This document shows positions 8,841-17,532 of a stretch of 44,024 bases of DNA, in pieces. Both the position numbers and the translations under genes were made by a program. This DNA comes from Bacillota bacterium. Its GTDB lineage: Bacteria > Bacillota > Clostridia > Peptostreptococcales > Anaerovoracaceae. Numbering within the stretch: the stretch's first letter is position 1; the number at the start of each line of letters is the position of its first letter. The notes under the pieces were generated by a model, which was given only the letters and a program-made list of their open reading frames with translations, had not been told where the DNA came from and did no database searches. The stretch is taken from contig JAHZHA010000005.1 of assembly GCA_019420525.1 (NCBI GenBank), positions 1 to 44,024 on the forward strand, written 5' to 3'.

Positions 8841-9440
8841 TCACAATTCCCGGAGCATCAGATCCCGCATAGTCTGCATCGACAAATCCGCCGAAACCAG
8901 ATCGTCAGCACATCGTCTCAGTTCAGCCGACGGCGGCTCTGGAGCACCTTCTTCCCGCTTGTATTGCAACTGATGTTCCAGATCGGCCCAGAAATCCAGC
9001 GCTACGGTACGTATCTGAACCTCTGCCCGGATACCTTTTCCCTCACCACTGAGGATCTCGAGAATCACATGATAACTGCGATACCCGCTGCTCTTGGGAT
9101 GAGCGATATAGTCCTTGATCTGCAGCACCCGGTAATCCGGATGATTGCGCAGCCAGGATGCTGCCCGGTAAATATCTCTGAAATAAGCACATACAATCTG
9201 AATCCCTAAAGCATCATTGACTTTCGTCAATGCCGCTTCCACATTCACCGGATATCCCCGCTTTTTGAGTTTCGCCGTCATGCTCTCCGGCGATTTGATC
9301 CGCGATCTGCAGAATTCGATGACAGGAAAATCATTCTGATCCTCCAGAAAACACTGATATTGCAAAATACTCTGTGTCAGCTGTGCTTCTGCCGCTTTCA
9401 GACGCCGGTAATCCGCGCCGTAAAATTTTTCATATGTCAT
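8841..9440 (-). CDS. Small alarmone synthetase, GTP pyrophosphokinase (RelP/YjbM-like)
   Basis: A 199-residue single-domain RelA/SpoT synthetase that transfers pyrophosphate from ATP to GTP or GDP, making (p)ppGpp. Visible motifs are RIKSPESMTAKLKKRG (ATP-binding region, residues about 47-62), the HPKSSGYRSYHVIL block (residues about 114-127, with the G-loop tyrosine that stacks on the guanine) and AEVQIRTVALDFWADLEHQL (residues about 139-158, with the catalytic glutamate). There is no HD hydrolase, TGS or ACT domain, which separates it from bifunctional Rel. Such enzymes are usually under transcriptional stress control. The start ATG has GAGAAAGGA about ten bases upstream. I cannot tell RelP from RelQ type with certainty. 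Confidence 0.88.
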   Translation of the reverse strand: MTYEKFYGADYRRLKAAEAQLTQSILQYQCFLEDQNDFPVIEFCRSRIKSPESMTAKLKKRGYPVNVEAALTKVNDALGIQIVCAYFRDIYRAASWLRNHPDYRVLQIKDYIAHPKSSGYRSYHVILEILSGEGKGIRAEVQIRTVALDFWADLEHQLQYKREEGAPEPPSAELRRCADDLVSADLSMQTMRDLMLREL

Positions 9441-9784
9441 AATACTAAAATCCTTTCTCCACTACCCATTCTATTTTTCTGCATTGTCCGGAATTCCGCA
9501 AGACAGGCATTTCGCCGCATTTCGACAGAATCCTTTCTCTTCCGCCCTGCGCTTCACTGCATTACAGCGCTTCCGGATTACGGTTTTTATTTTAACGGAT
9601 AAAAATGAATAGAAATTAAGGAGAAGATGAAGATATGGTGGAGATGATACAATACAACTCTGTTAACATGTGCCGCAGCCCGTCTTTCCCGTATTGCATT
9701 CCCTCTGCCTGCACGCTAAAATAAAGATGGTACAACAACTACAATTTGCAAGCAGTTTCGAATCGTATACTGAGGTTATCATAC
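9441..9784. other. Intergenic region before the c-di-GMP phosphodiesterase gene
   Basis: 344 bases between divergent genes, AT-rich in the middle. On the plus strand AAGGAG at about 9618 precedes short frames, one running from an ATG at 9635 for 29 codons (four cysteines, no recognised family); I do not call it. No convincing promoter pair stands out. Confidence 0.3.
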
Positions 9785-12712
9785 ATGAATGCAAAGACAA
9801 ATGCGGAGAGTTCAATAACAGATCAGGGAAACAGAGCCAGACGTCTTCTGAGTTGTTTTGTGATCTTTTTAACCATATCGATTCTATTGAATTCAAGTGT
9901 ATTTACTTCCTACGCAAGTCAAACGACGCCAGTTATAAAGATCGGATTTCCCAATCAGGCAGGCAGCTCCTATATAGATGAACGGGGCAACTATGCAGGA
10001 TATCTGGTAGACTACCTGCATCAACTGGATATGTTTACCGACTGGGATATCGAGTTCATACAGGTTGAAGGCGATTCCGACACTCAATTATCCACCCTGA
10101 TGGATATGCTGATGGACGGAGAAATTGATATAATGGGAACTATGAACCGCAATACACAACTGGAAGAATTTTTCTTGTATCCCAACTACAGTTACGGGAC
10201 ATCATATACGACCTTGGCTGTTTTGGATGATGATCTCCGATGGATTGAAGACGACTGTGCAAACTGGAATGATATCCGTGTTGCCACATATCCGGGATAC
10301 GAATCCCGGATGAAAGAATTCAGATATTATGCTCAGGCAAACAGATTTACTTATGAAGTAGTAGAATGTGATTCATACGATGATATGGCTCAGGCTGTCC
10401 GCAATGGAGAAGCCGATGCGATGATTCAATCTGATCTTTCTTTGGTGAACGGTTTCAGAGTTATAGGTCGCTTTTCTCCTGCGCCATATTATTTTGCCGT
10501 TTCTAAAGACAACACAGACTTACTCCAGCAACTGGATTCCGCCATGCGCAGTCTGAACAGTTCTCAGCCCAATTTACAAAGCGAATTATATGATCTCTAC
10601 TTTCGCCATACTGGTGAATTTCAGATTTCACAATCACATCTCGACTATATTCATTCACTTGGTACTCTGAAGGTACTGTTCTTTGACGGAAATGCTCCTT
10701 ATCAGTATATCAATAAGGAGGGAAAACTGACAGGATTTGTAGTGGAGTATTGGAAAAACTTCGCTGATGCTACAGGTTTACAATACGAGCCTGTCATCGT
10801 TTCCACCTATCCGGAAGCGTTTGAACTGATAGAGAATGGACAGATAGATATCGTTGCCTGCGTACCGACAAATTCCACATTATCCTCTCTGGATGCGGTA
10901 CGTTTTTCCCTTCCCTATTTTAACAGCTTCAGCGTATCAGCATATCCTGACTCCAAATCTCATAAACCATCATCTGACCTCAAATTCAGAACGAATACAG
11001 AAATTGCCTTAAATGAAATTCAGCATGAAGATAAAAATGGTGTACAGTTGGATTATTATTCACTTTCATTTTACCTTCGCAAAGATTCCGTTTATGATTC
11101 AGTAGCTATAGACTGGTCAGATACGAAAAACTTCTCATATGTATCCGGTATCACAGGCGATGTTCCTGATGACTTTGTAACTATTCTCAATCAATATATA
11201 ACTTCTGTAAAAGATGACACCATGCAGACATTATTATATCGTTACTCAAGTGATGATATAGAATATACATTTTCAGAATGGATCTATTCTCATCGCATAT
11301 TGATTGCCTGTGCCTTAGCTGTCACCATCATACTGGCCTGCCTGTGCTGGATCACATGGAGAAACAATCGTCTCAGATATAAAACTCTGCTTGCAGAAAA
11401 TCGATTAGCACAGTTGACAATGTATGATTCAACCACAGGAGCATATAACGAATCTCAGTTCCGCAAGTTACTGGAAGAGTGCTGCAAAAAGAAAGAAAAT
11501 ATCGCTCTGATTGCTCTTAACATTCGCGGTTTTAAATATATCAACGATACATACGGAACGAAGCGGGCTGACGAAGTATTATGTGACATAAAAGATATTT
11601 TGGAATCTGAAATCGATGACGGAGAGTTTTTCTGCAGACCTTCTGCAGACATGTTTTATCTGGCACTGAAAGAAAAAAATTCTTCTCATCTTCTTTCACG
11701 CACAGATGATATCTTTTCAAGAATTATTGAATCCGCAACCGGCACTTTAGACGGTCATCCGCTTTCACTCTATTCCGGAGCTGTATTCATCGGAGATTCA
11801 CCTACACCATATTGTGTTTCTTCAAATATCAGCTATATGATGGTAGCATTGGCTCATGCAAAGCATGAGAACTGCCATAAGACTCATATTTTCGATCATT
11901 CTCTGTATCAGACCAAACAGCTGCTATATTACATTGAAACGCACATGCAGTCTGCTCTCGAACATGGAGAATATCTGCTCTATCTGCAGCCCAAAATGAA
12001 TTTTCAGACCGGTCGGATTGATAGTGCGGAAGCATTGGTTCGCTGGAAACCTGCAAATCGTGAGATGCTTTATCCAAATCAATTTATTCCGTTCTTCGAA
12101 GAAAACGGATTCTGTGCGCAATTGGATCTCTATATGATCGAACAAGTATGCAAAACATTACGTAGCTGGATGGATTCTGGAATTCCTCCGTTGTTAATCT
12201 CTGTCAATCAATCAAAGTCATTATTTGTAAAAGATGAATATGTAGATAGTTTGCTGCGTATTACAGAAAAATACCACATTTCTCCTCAATACATTATTCT
12301 TGAAATACTGGAGGGATTATCTTTTGAAAATATTTCGGCACTGAACAATACAATCCAGAAACTCAATCGTGCGGGATTTCGAGTATCGATGGATGATTTT
12401 GGAACTGGTTATTCCTCACTCAACACATTAGGAAAACTCGAAATTAATGAATTGAAACTGGATCGGGAATTTTTAATGGATGTGATGAATGATCCCAAAG
12501 GAACACAAAGTATCGTGCTAGCATCTGTTCTCAGCCTGGCAAAGAAACTGGGAATCAAAACAGTAGTCGAAGGTGTGGAAACAAAAGAGAGTGAAGACGT
12601 GATCCGCTCCATGTGTTGTGATTACGGACAGGGGTATTATTACAGCAAACCTATTCCGGCAGAGGATTTCCGACAGCGGTTTTGTCTTGCAGAATTCGCT
12701 GCAAGATCATAA
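9785..12712 (+). CDS. Membrane c-di-GMP phosphodiesterase with two solute-binding sensor domains, degenerate GGDEF and intact EAL
   Basis: A 975-residue sensor. A signal/anchor helix (residues about 20-45) is followed by two extracellular SBP_bac_3-type solute-binding domains (about 48-285 and 290-490), a transmembrane helix (about 503-525), a GGDEF-like domain and a C-terminal EAL domain (about 712-975). The GGDEF signature reads SADMF near residue 620, so cyclase activity is unlikely; it may bind GTP as a regulator. The EAL domain looks catalytic: EALVRW, SVNQS, ILEILEG, DDFGTGYSSL, the lysine of ELKLDREF, and VVEGVET are all present. It should hydrolyse c-di-GMP in response to a small extracellular ligand, perhaps an amino acid. 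I chose the ATG at 9785 (GAGGT nine bases upstream) over one 13 codons earlier. It precedes a cyclase with the same ectodomain. Confidence 0.9.
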   Translation: MNAKTNAESSITDQGNRARRLLSCFVIFLTISILLNSSVFTSYASQTTPVIKIGFPNQAGSSYIDERGNYAGYLVDYLHQLDMFTDWDIEFIQVEGDSDTQLSTLMDMLMDGEIDIMGTMNRNTQLEEFFLYPNYSYGTSYTTLAVLDDDLRWIEDDCANWNDIRVATYPGYESRMKEFRYYAQANRFTYEVVECDSYDDMAQAVRNGEADAMIQSDLSLVNGFRVIGRFSPAPYYFAVSKDNTDLLQQLDSAMRSLNSSQPNLQSELYDLYFRHTGEFQISQSHLDYIHSLGTLKVLFFDGNAPYQYINKEGKLTGFVVEYWKNFADATGLQYEPVIVSTYPEAFELIENGQIDIVACVPTNSTLSSLDAVRFSLPYFNSFSVSAYPDSKSHKPSSDLKFRTNTEIALNEIQHEDKNGVQLDYYSLSFYLRKDSVYDSVAIDWSDTKNFSYVSGITGDVPDDFVTILNQYITSVKDDTMQTLLYRYSSDDIEYTFSEWIYSHRILIACALAVTIILACLCWITWRNNRLRYKTLLAENRLAQLTMYDSTTGAYNESQFRKLLEECCKKKENIALIALNIRGFKYINDTYGTKRADEVLCDIKDILESEIDDGEFFCRPSADMFYLALKEKNSSHLLSRTDDIFSRIIESATGTLDGHPLSLYSGAVFIGDSPTPYCVSSNISYMMVALAHAKHENCHKTHIFDHSLYQTKQLLYYIETHMQSALEHGEYLLYLQPKMNFQTGRIDSAEALVRWKPANREMLYPNQFIPFFEENGFCAQLDLYMIEQVCKTLRSWMDSGIPPLLISVNQSKSLFVKDEYVDSLLRITEKYHISPQYIILEILEGLSFENISALNNTIQKLNRAGFRVSMDDFGTGYSSLNTLGKLEINELKLDREFLMDVMNDPKGTQSIVLASVLSLAKKLGIKTVVEGVETKESEDVIRSMCCDYGQGYYYSKPIPAEDFRQRFCLAEFAARS

Positions 12713-12795
12713 GAAATGCGGAAACACCCTCACACTTACGATAACGTAATATATCAACACCACTACCACCACAAGAAACACAGTAAGGAGGCACT

Positions 12796-14889
12796 ATGCG
12801 AAGCAAAGTCAGGTTTTTCTTTACTTTTTTTATCATATTGGCTCTCGTCTGTATTTCTCCGTCCTATGCAACCGGACAGACATCTGACTCAAAGGCCAAT
12901 ATCATACGCATTGCGATCCCCATATCATCCGATAATCCGGATACTGAAGAAGATTCGGCATACGTCGGATACACAGTGGAATATCTTCATGAAATTTCTC
13001 AGTATAACGGTTGGCAATATGAAATTATTAAGGTCCCGGGAACATATGAGGAAGGCCTGCAAAAAGCTCTCAATATGATTCGGGCCGGAACAGCAGACTT
13101 AGTGGCACCAATTCAACATGATGAGGACGTCGGAAATGGAATCTATTTTTCCCAAAACAGTTTTGTCACAGGTATGACAGTGCTTCAGATTCCCAACTCC
13201 GTTTATAACGGTGCAGGTATCCGCGAAAAAGTCCGGGTTGCTGCTCTTGACGGAAGCATCATGAAGGCTTCTGCCAACGCGTTTTTTAAAAGAAACAACA
13301 TAATCCCTGAATATATATCATGCCGGGATATAGAAAGCCAAATCGAGACGGTATGTTCCGGAGATGCCGACGTTATGCTCAATTCCGATCTGGAACACAT
13401 TGCAAACATGAGTATCGTCGCCGAATTTTCTCCACAGCCTCTTTATTTTGCATCGAAAAATAAAACATTACTACAGTCATTGGATTCCGCAATTATTTAT
13501 ACCGAGCAAGCTAACGCATCTCTTTCAGATGAACTGTACGAAAAATATATCTCCGGTAACGATGATCAAGAACTGACTCTGGAAGAAAAATCGTTTATTG
13601 AACAGGCAGAACCTTATGCAGTCGCAATATTAGAGAATCATGCACCTTATCAATTTATCGATGATGAAACAGGCGAGTACCGAGGAATAGCTGTAGATAT
13701 ACTAAATGATGTCTCGCAGAAAACCGGACTGCAGTTTAACTTTGTTTTGGTAAAATCATGGGATGAACTGTTTCGGTTAATAAATGAAGATAGCATCCAG
13801 ATTGTTGCGGAAATGCCCTACGATTACAGCTTTGCTGCTGAACGCGAACTGACGATGACCAGAAGCTACGCCTCATCTCCGTATGTGCTGCTTGCCAGGA
13901 CAGGTTTTCAAGGTCCTCACAGCGGACAACGACTGGCGCTGACGAATGTCAGCTCATATAGCGACGGATATTATGTCGGAGATGTAAGCCGGTATTCCAG
14001 CATGGAAGACTGCATTGAGGCTGTGCAGTCTGATGAGGCAGACTATACTTACGTCGATCTATATACAGCTCAGTATTTTATGGGTGAATCCCGTTACAAA
14101 TCTATGGAACTTATCCCACAATCTTATACGCCCCGTTCTATTTGTTTCGGAATCACAAAGCCTACATCCCACGAATTGCTCTCCATCCTGAACAAATCCA
14201 TCAATCAACTTTCGGCCGCAGATTTGCAAAACATAATCACACAGAATGTCAACCCTCAAAGGCCGATAACCGTGATGGATCTGATTATAGAACGTCCTCT
14301 CCAGTCATTCGTATTTATTGGTACGATCAGTCTTCTTCTGGCATGCCTGCTGATATTTCTTCTGTGGCGAAAAGAAAAAATCAGCAGAATACTACAAAGA
14401 AAAGCCATGGAAGATGGATTGACACGTCTTTATAATACTGCAGCCTGCAGAAAACTGATAACACAAAAACTAAAACAGATGAAGCCGGATCAGATCGGGG
14501 TCTTCATGATTATGGATATGGACAATTTCAAAGTAATCAATGATGACTTCGGACACCAGACAGGTGATATGGTGTTGCAGCAATTCGCCAAATTGCTTCG
14601 GGACACTCTGCGTGATGACAGCATCATCGCCCGTATCGGAGGAGACGAATTTGTCGTCTATTTAGAATCTATAAGATCAGAAGAAAACATCACGATTATC
14701 TGTAACCGTCTCCGAAATGCAACACATACCGTTCTGGCTGAAGACAGATCCATCACCATCAGCATCGGCGCAGTAGCTGCGAAAAAAACAGACAGTTTTG
14801 ATACTTTATATAAATTGGCAGATTCAGCATTATATCATGCAAAAAACAAACAGAAGGATCAATTTTACCTCGCCAAAAGAAATGATTAA
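12796..14889 (+). CDS. Membrane diguanylate cyclase with two solute-binding sensor domains
   Basis: A 697-residue protein: signal peptide (FFFTFFIILALVCISPSYA), two SBP_bac_3-like domains (about 30-255 and 265-495), a transmembrane helix near residues 505-525 (FIGTISLLLACLLIFLLW) and a C-terminal GGDEF domain. The active site is intact: RIGGDEFVVYL at about 613-623 and MDMDNFKVINDDFGHQTGD upstream, so it should make c-di-GMP from two GTP. The inhibitory I-site position before GGDEF reads RDDS rather than RxxD, so product inhibition may be weak. An excellent AAGGAGG lies six bases before the start. It is 83 bases downstream of the phosphodiesterase gene on the same strand and ends in a strong terminator, so the two probably form an operon with opposing outputs. 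Confidence 0.9.
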   Translation: MRSKVRFFFTFFIILALVCISPSYATGQTSDSKANIIRIAIPISSDNPDTEEDSAYVGYTVEYLHEISQYNGWQYEIIKVPGTYEEGLQKALNMIRAGTADLVAPIQHDEDVGNGIYFSQNSFVTGMTVLQIPNSVYNGAGIREKVRVAALDGSIMKASANAFFKRNNIIPEYISCRDIESQIETVCSGDADVMLNSDLEHIANMSIVAEFSPQPLYFASKNKTLLQSLDSAIIYTEQANASLSDELYEKYISGNDDQELTLEEKSFIEQAEPYAVAILENHAPYQFIDDETGEYRGIAVDILNDVSQKTGLQFNFVLVKSWDELFRLINEDSIQIVAEMPYDYSFAAERELTMTRSYASSPYVLLARTGFQGPHSGQRLALTNVSSYSDGYYVGDVSRYSSMEDCIEAVQSDEADYTYVDLYTAQYFMGESRYKSMELIPQSYTPRSICFGITKPTSHELLSILNKSINQLSAADLQNIITQNVNPQRPITVMDLIIERPLQSFVFIGTISLLLACLLIFLLWRKEKISRILQRKAMEDGLTRLYNTAACRKLITQKLKQMKPDQIGVFMIMDMDNFKVINDDFGHQTGDMVLQQFAKLLRDTLRDDSIIARIGGDEFVVYLESIRSEENITIICNRLRNATHTVLAEDRSITISIGAVAAKKTDSFDTLYKLADSALYHAKNKQKDQFYLAKRND

Positions 14890-14904
14890 GAATATGAAAA
14901 ATGA

Positions 14905-14936
14905 GGGTGGCGCTTTGGCGACACCCCCTTCTTTTT
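14905..14936. terminator. Bidirectional terminator between the cyclase and symporter genes
   Basis: GGGTG (14905-14909) and CACCC (14922-14926) with inner CGC/GCG pairs form a hairpin followed by CCTTCTTTTT on the plus strand. On the minus strand the same stem is followed by TCATTTTTC, so it can serve the convergent symporter gene as well. Confidence 0.75.
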
Positions 14937-14974
14937 ATATAATGATGATTATATTCATATATTGTCTTTAATGT

Positions 14975-16394
14975 TTATCCCAGCCGTCCGTTCTTATGTC
15001 TCTGGAAATAATCTCTGGTCTCTTTGACAACCACACCGTTCAATACGATGAGCGCGATCATGTTCGGAATCGCCATGAGCCCGTTGAAGATATCCGCAAT
15101 CGTCCATACAGCAGAAACTGTCATATAAGGTCCGATAAATACAGCTGCGATATAGATCCAGCGATAAACCATGACACTCTTCTTGCTTCCATTGGAGAAA
15201 TATTCGAGACAACGTTCACCATAATAATCCCATCCGAGAATCGTGGTAAAAGCGAAGAATACCAGGCAGACCATCAGAATAAAAGACGCCGCCTGTGCCG
15301 GAATCGGCAGGCCGTTCTGGAATGCATACGTAGTAACCTGAACACCTTCCAGTCCTTCTATCTTCCAGGCTCCTGTAAGAACGATAGACAGACCTGTCAT
15401 CGTACAGATAATGATAGTATCGATAAAAGTACCTGTCATAGATACCAGTCCCTGTCTTACAGGCTCTTTCGTCTGAGCTGCGGCAGCGGCGATCGGAGCG
15501 GAGCCGAGACCCGCTTCATTCGAGAAAATACCTCTCGCGATACCTTTCTGCATGGCTACGATCATGCTTCCCGCTACACCTCCGGCGATAGACTGCGGTG
15601 CAAAAGCACTCTTGACGATAATCACGATAGCTTCCGGAATTTTCGTAAAATTGCAGACCAGAAGCAACAGACATACCGCCACGTAAATGATCGCCATAAA
15701 CGGAACGATGATCTGAGATACTTCAGCGATACGCTTGATGCCTCCGATGATGACGAGGGCCACGCATACCGCAAGAATCAGACTGGCGATAACCACAGCC
15801 CAGGAATATTCTCCGATTCCCGGAATTGTAACAGTATGAAGAGAATTCGGATCGAAGAAATCCTTTACCGCAGAAGCGATACCGTTTACCTGAGTAAAAG
15901 TACCGATACCAAAGAGACCTACACACATTCCAAAGAAGGCAAAAATCTTGGCCAGCCACTTCCAGCGTTTTCCCATACCTTTTTCTATATAATAAAACGG
16001 TCCGCCCAGTGCATGTCCGTCTTCATCTACCGTACGGAATTTGACCGCCAGCAGACCTTCCGAATACTTCGTCGCCATTCCGAAAAATGCCGCCAGAACC
16101 ATCCAGAAGAGCGCTCCCGGACCGCCGGCTCCTACTGCAGTGGCTACGCCTACGATATTTCCCGTACCGATGGTGGCACTGAGAGCTGTACACAAAGCGC
16201 CGAAGCTGGTAACTTCACCGACACCGCCCTCTTCATTTTTCACCATGAACTTCAGTGCTTTGCCGAGATGACGCATCTGAAGGCCCTTGAGTCTTACCGT
16301 CAGCAAAAAAACCGCCCGCCAGAATCAGAACCATCAGCGGAATGCCCCAGACCGCATTGTCGATTACTCCTAAAATTTCATTGAACTTTTCCAT
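14975..16394 (-). CDS. Alanine/glycine:cation symporter (AGCS family), frameshifted near the N-terminus
   Basis: A sodium/proton-coupled uptake carrier for alanine or glycine. Most of it is one frame from 16306 (443 residues: ATIGTGNIVGVATAVGAGGPGA, split here as the conserved NIVGVATA block, and FSNEAGLGSAPIAAAA further on), with about ten membrane helices. A complete family member starts about 30 residues earlier. That part is present in another frame from an ATG at 16394 (MEKFNEILGVIDNAVWGIPL, then MVLILAGG). The two join perfectly if one base is removed from the T7 run at 16305-16311, giving a 472-residue protein. So the gene has a one-base insertion, is expressed by slippage, or the run is a sequencing error; a TTG at 16306 could start a protein lacking most of helix 1. 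A glycine riboswitch precedes it. Confidence 0.88.
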
Positions 16395-16604
16395 AATTCG
16401 TACTACCTGTCCTCTCCGTAAAATAGAACTTCTGCCCGTCTCTCTCAGTTGAACTGAGTGCGGCGGACATCATCAGAAATCTGCGCGTTTTTCAGCACCC
16501 GCCTGACGTCCTGTAATCCGCACATATCGCGGCACCGGGATCGTCCGCATACGCGTCCTGATCCCGCTGGACTCTGCCTGAGGGCGATAAAATTCGCAGC
16601 AAAT

Positions 16605-16631
16605 AAAAAAGCCGGAACGCTGTGTTCCGAC
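16605..16631 (-). terminator. Riboswitch expression-platform terminator
   Basis: On the minus strand GTCGGAAC (16624-16631) pairs with GTTCCGGC (16611-16618) over eight base pairs with loop ACAGC, followed by six T (16605-16610). It is just downstream of the glycine aptamer and more than 200 bases before the symporter start, as expected for premature termination control. Confidence 0.82.
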
Positions 16632-16649
16632 ACCGGTGAGAAAGGATAA

Positions 16650-16915
16650 AGCTGTATCAGAAGCTCTGTCCTTTTGCCTGAGAGATCTGTATGAATCCGC
16701 AGAAGCGGACGGGTTATCCCTGCGATTTCCAGCTGCAGCCTCCGCTACATCTGCATCCAGTCGACGCCGCGCATCCGCCGTTATCTTTTTCCGCCGCCTG
16801 CGCGCTTCGCCGGCAGAAGAATCTAAAAACGTCAGACCGTCTTCGGAAATCATTATCATACATTACACCTTCGGCGCTTTCCTTTCGGAAAGACTCTCCA
16901 GAGTCGCGGATTAAC
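16650..16915 (-). promoter_or_regulatory. Glycine riboswitch, single aptamer with long P3 arm
   Basis: Minus-strand landmarks of the gcvT-type glycine aptamer are all present: CTCTGGAGAG near 16895-16905, GCGCCGAAGG near 16867-16876, and CTCTCAGGCAAAAGGACAGA near 16666-16685. TGTATGA (just after the CCGAAGG block) can pair with TCATACA (just before CTCTCAGG), forming the base of P3. The tip of P3 is enlarged to about 150 bases, whereas it is normally short. I find no second aptamer, so this is a singlet. Together with the terminator that follows and the alanine/glycine symporter downstream, it probably switches the transporter off (or on) with glycine. Confidence 0.88.
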
Positions 16916-16925
16916 CGCAGAATTT

Positions 16926-16954
16926 ATGCTATCACATACGAATATACAATTCAA
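16926..16954 (-). promoter_or_regulatory. Predicted promoter of the glycine riboswitch-symporter transcript
   Basis: On the minus strand TTGAAT (16949-16954) and TAGCAT (16926-16931) are 17 bases apart, with a TG extended -10. The start near 16919 is right before the first aptamer element, which supports the call. Confidence 0.6.
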
Positions 16955-17040
16955 GCCATCGCGGCAGATTCCGAAAAAAATTTCCGGTACCTGTTCTTTT
17001 TTATAAATAATTGTCTTTTCTTCCGCAATTTGTCGAAAAT

Positions 17041-17083
17041 AAATAAGGAGCTCCGCAGGAATCATGCCTTCCTGCAGAGCTCC
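17041..17083 (-). terminator. Terminator of the atp operon
   Basis: A 15-base-pair stem (17069-17083 with 17047-17061) lies just past the atpC stop. Read on the minus strand it is followed by TTATTTATTTT, and its one imperfect pair is a G-U wobble, whereas on the plus strand it would be an A-C mismatch; this supports the minus-strand RNA as the functional one. Confidence 0.85.
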
Positions 17084-17100
17084 GTTTTTCCGCCGCTGTT

Positions 17101-17511
17101 TCAGCGTTTTATATATCTCTGAGAAACTTTCAGTCTCGCCATAGCACGTGAAAGGGCTGCCTGGCTGTGAACATATTCTTTTTCGCTCTTCTTGAGACGG
17201 ATTCGTTCCTCCGCGCGTTCTTTCGCACGCTCGGCGCGCTTGATATCGATTTCCTCCGGACGTTCCGCGAAATCTGAAATCACTACCACCCGGTCGGGCA
17301 AAACCTCGACAAAACCGTCGCCTACGGCTGCGGCTCTCGCTTCACCGTCCACCGTATAGCGCAGTTCTCCCGCTTTCACGGCAGCCACCATAGATTCATG
17401 TCTGGCCAGTATGCCGTGTTCGCCGTCGAGACCGGGAAATACGAGGGATTCGCACGGACCCTGATAAAAAATCTTATCTGTCGCGACGATTTCCAGGTTA
17501 AATGTCGTCAT
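17101..17511 (-). CDS. atpC: F1 ATP synthase subunit epsilon
   Basis: The 136-residue epsilon subunit of the central stalk, which couples rotation to catalysis and can inhibit ATP hydrolysis. The N-terminal beta-sandwich begins TTFNLEIVATDKIFYQGPCE and contains FPGLDGEHGILARHESMVAA, a standard epsilon signature; the C-terminal part is a helical hairpin rich in charged residues (RAERAKERAEERIRLKKSE). Length is normal. GAGGT lies close before the ATG. It is the last gene of the atp operon, 21 bases after atpD, and is followed by the operon terminator. Confidence 0.96.
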   Translation of the reverse strand: MTTFNLEIVATDKIFYQGPCESLVFPGLDGEHGILARHESMVAAVKAGELRYTVDGEARAAAVGDGFVEVLPDRVVVISDFAERPEEIDIKRAERAKERAEERIRLKKSEKEYVHSQAALSRAMARLKVSQRYIKR

Positions 17512-17532
17512 ATCGTTACCTCACGTAATCGT

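Noticed and set aside
9635..9724. A 29-codon plus-strand frame with four cysteines before the phosphodiesterase gene
   Set aside because: The binding site is poorly spaced and nothing supports translation.
14996..16384. A 462-codon plus-strand frame opposite the AGCS symporter
   Set aside because: Antisense shadow of a recognised transporter; composition is histidine/arginine/serine-rich and no domain is visible.
16636..17122. Short plus-strand frames across the symporter leader
   Set aside because: The minus strand carries a glycine riboswitch, terminator and promoter there; the frames are by-products of structured RNA.
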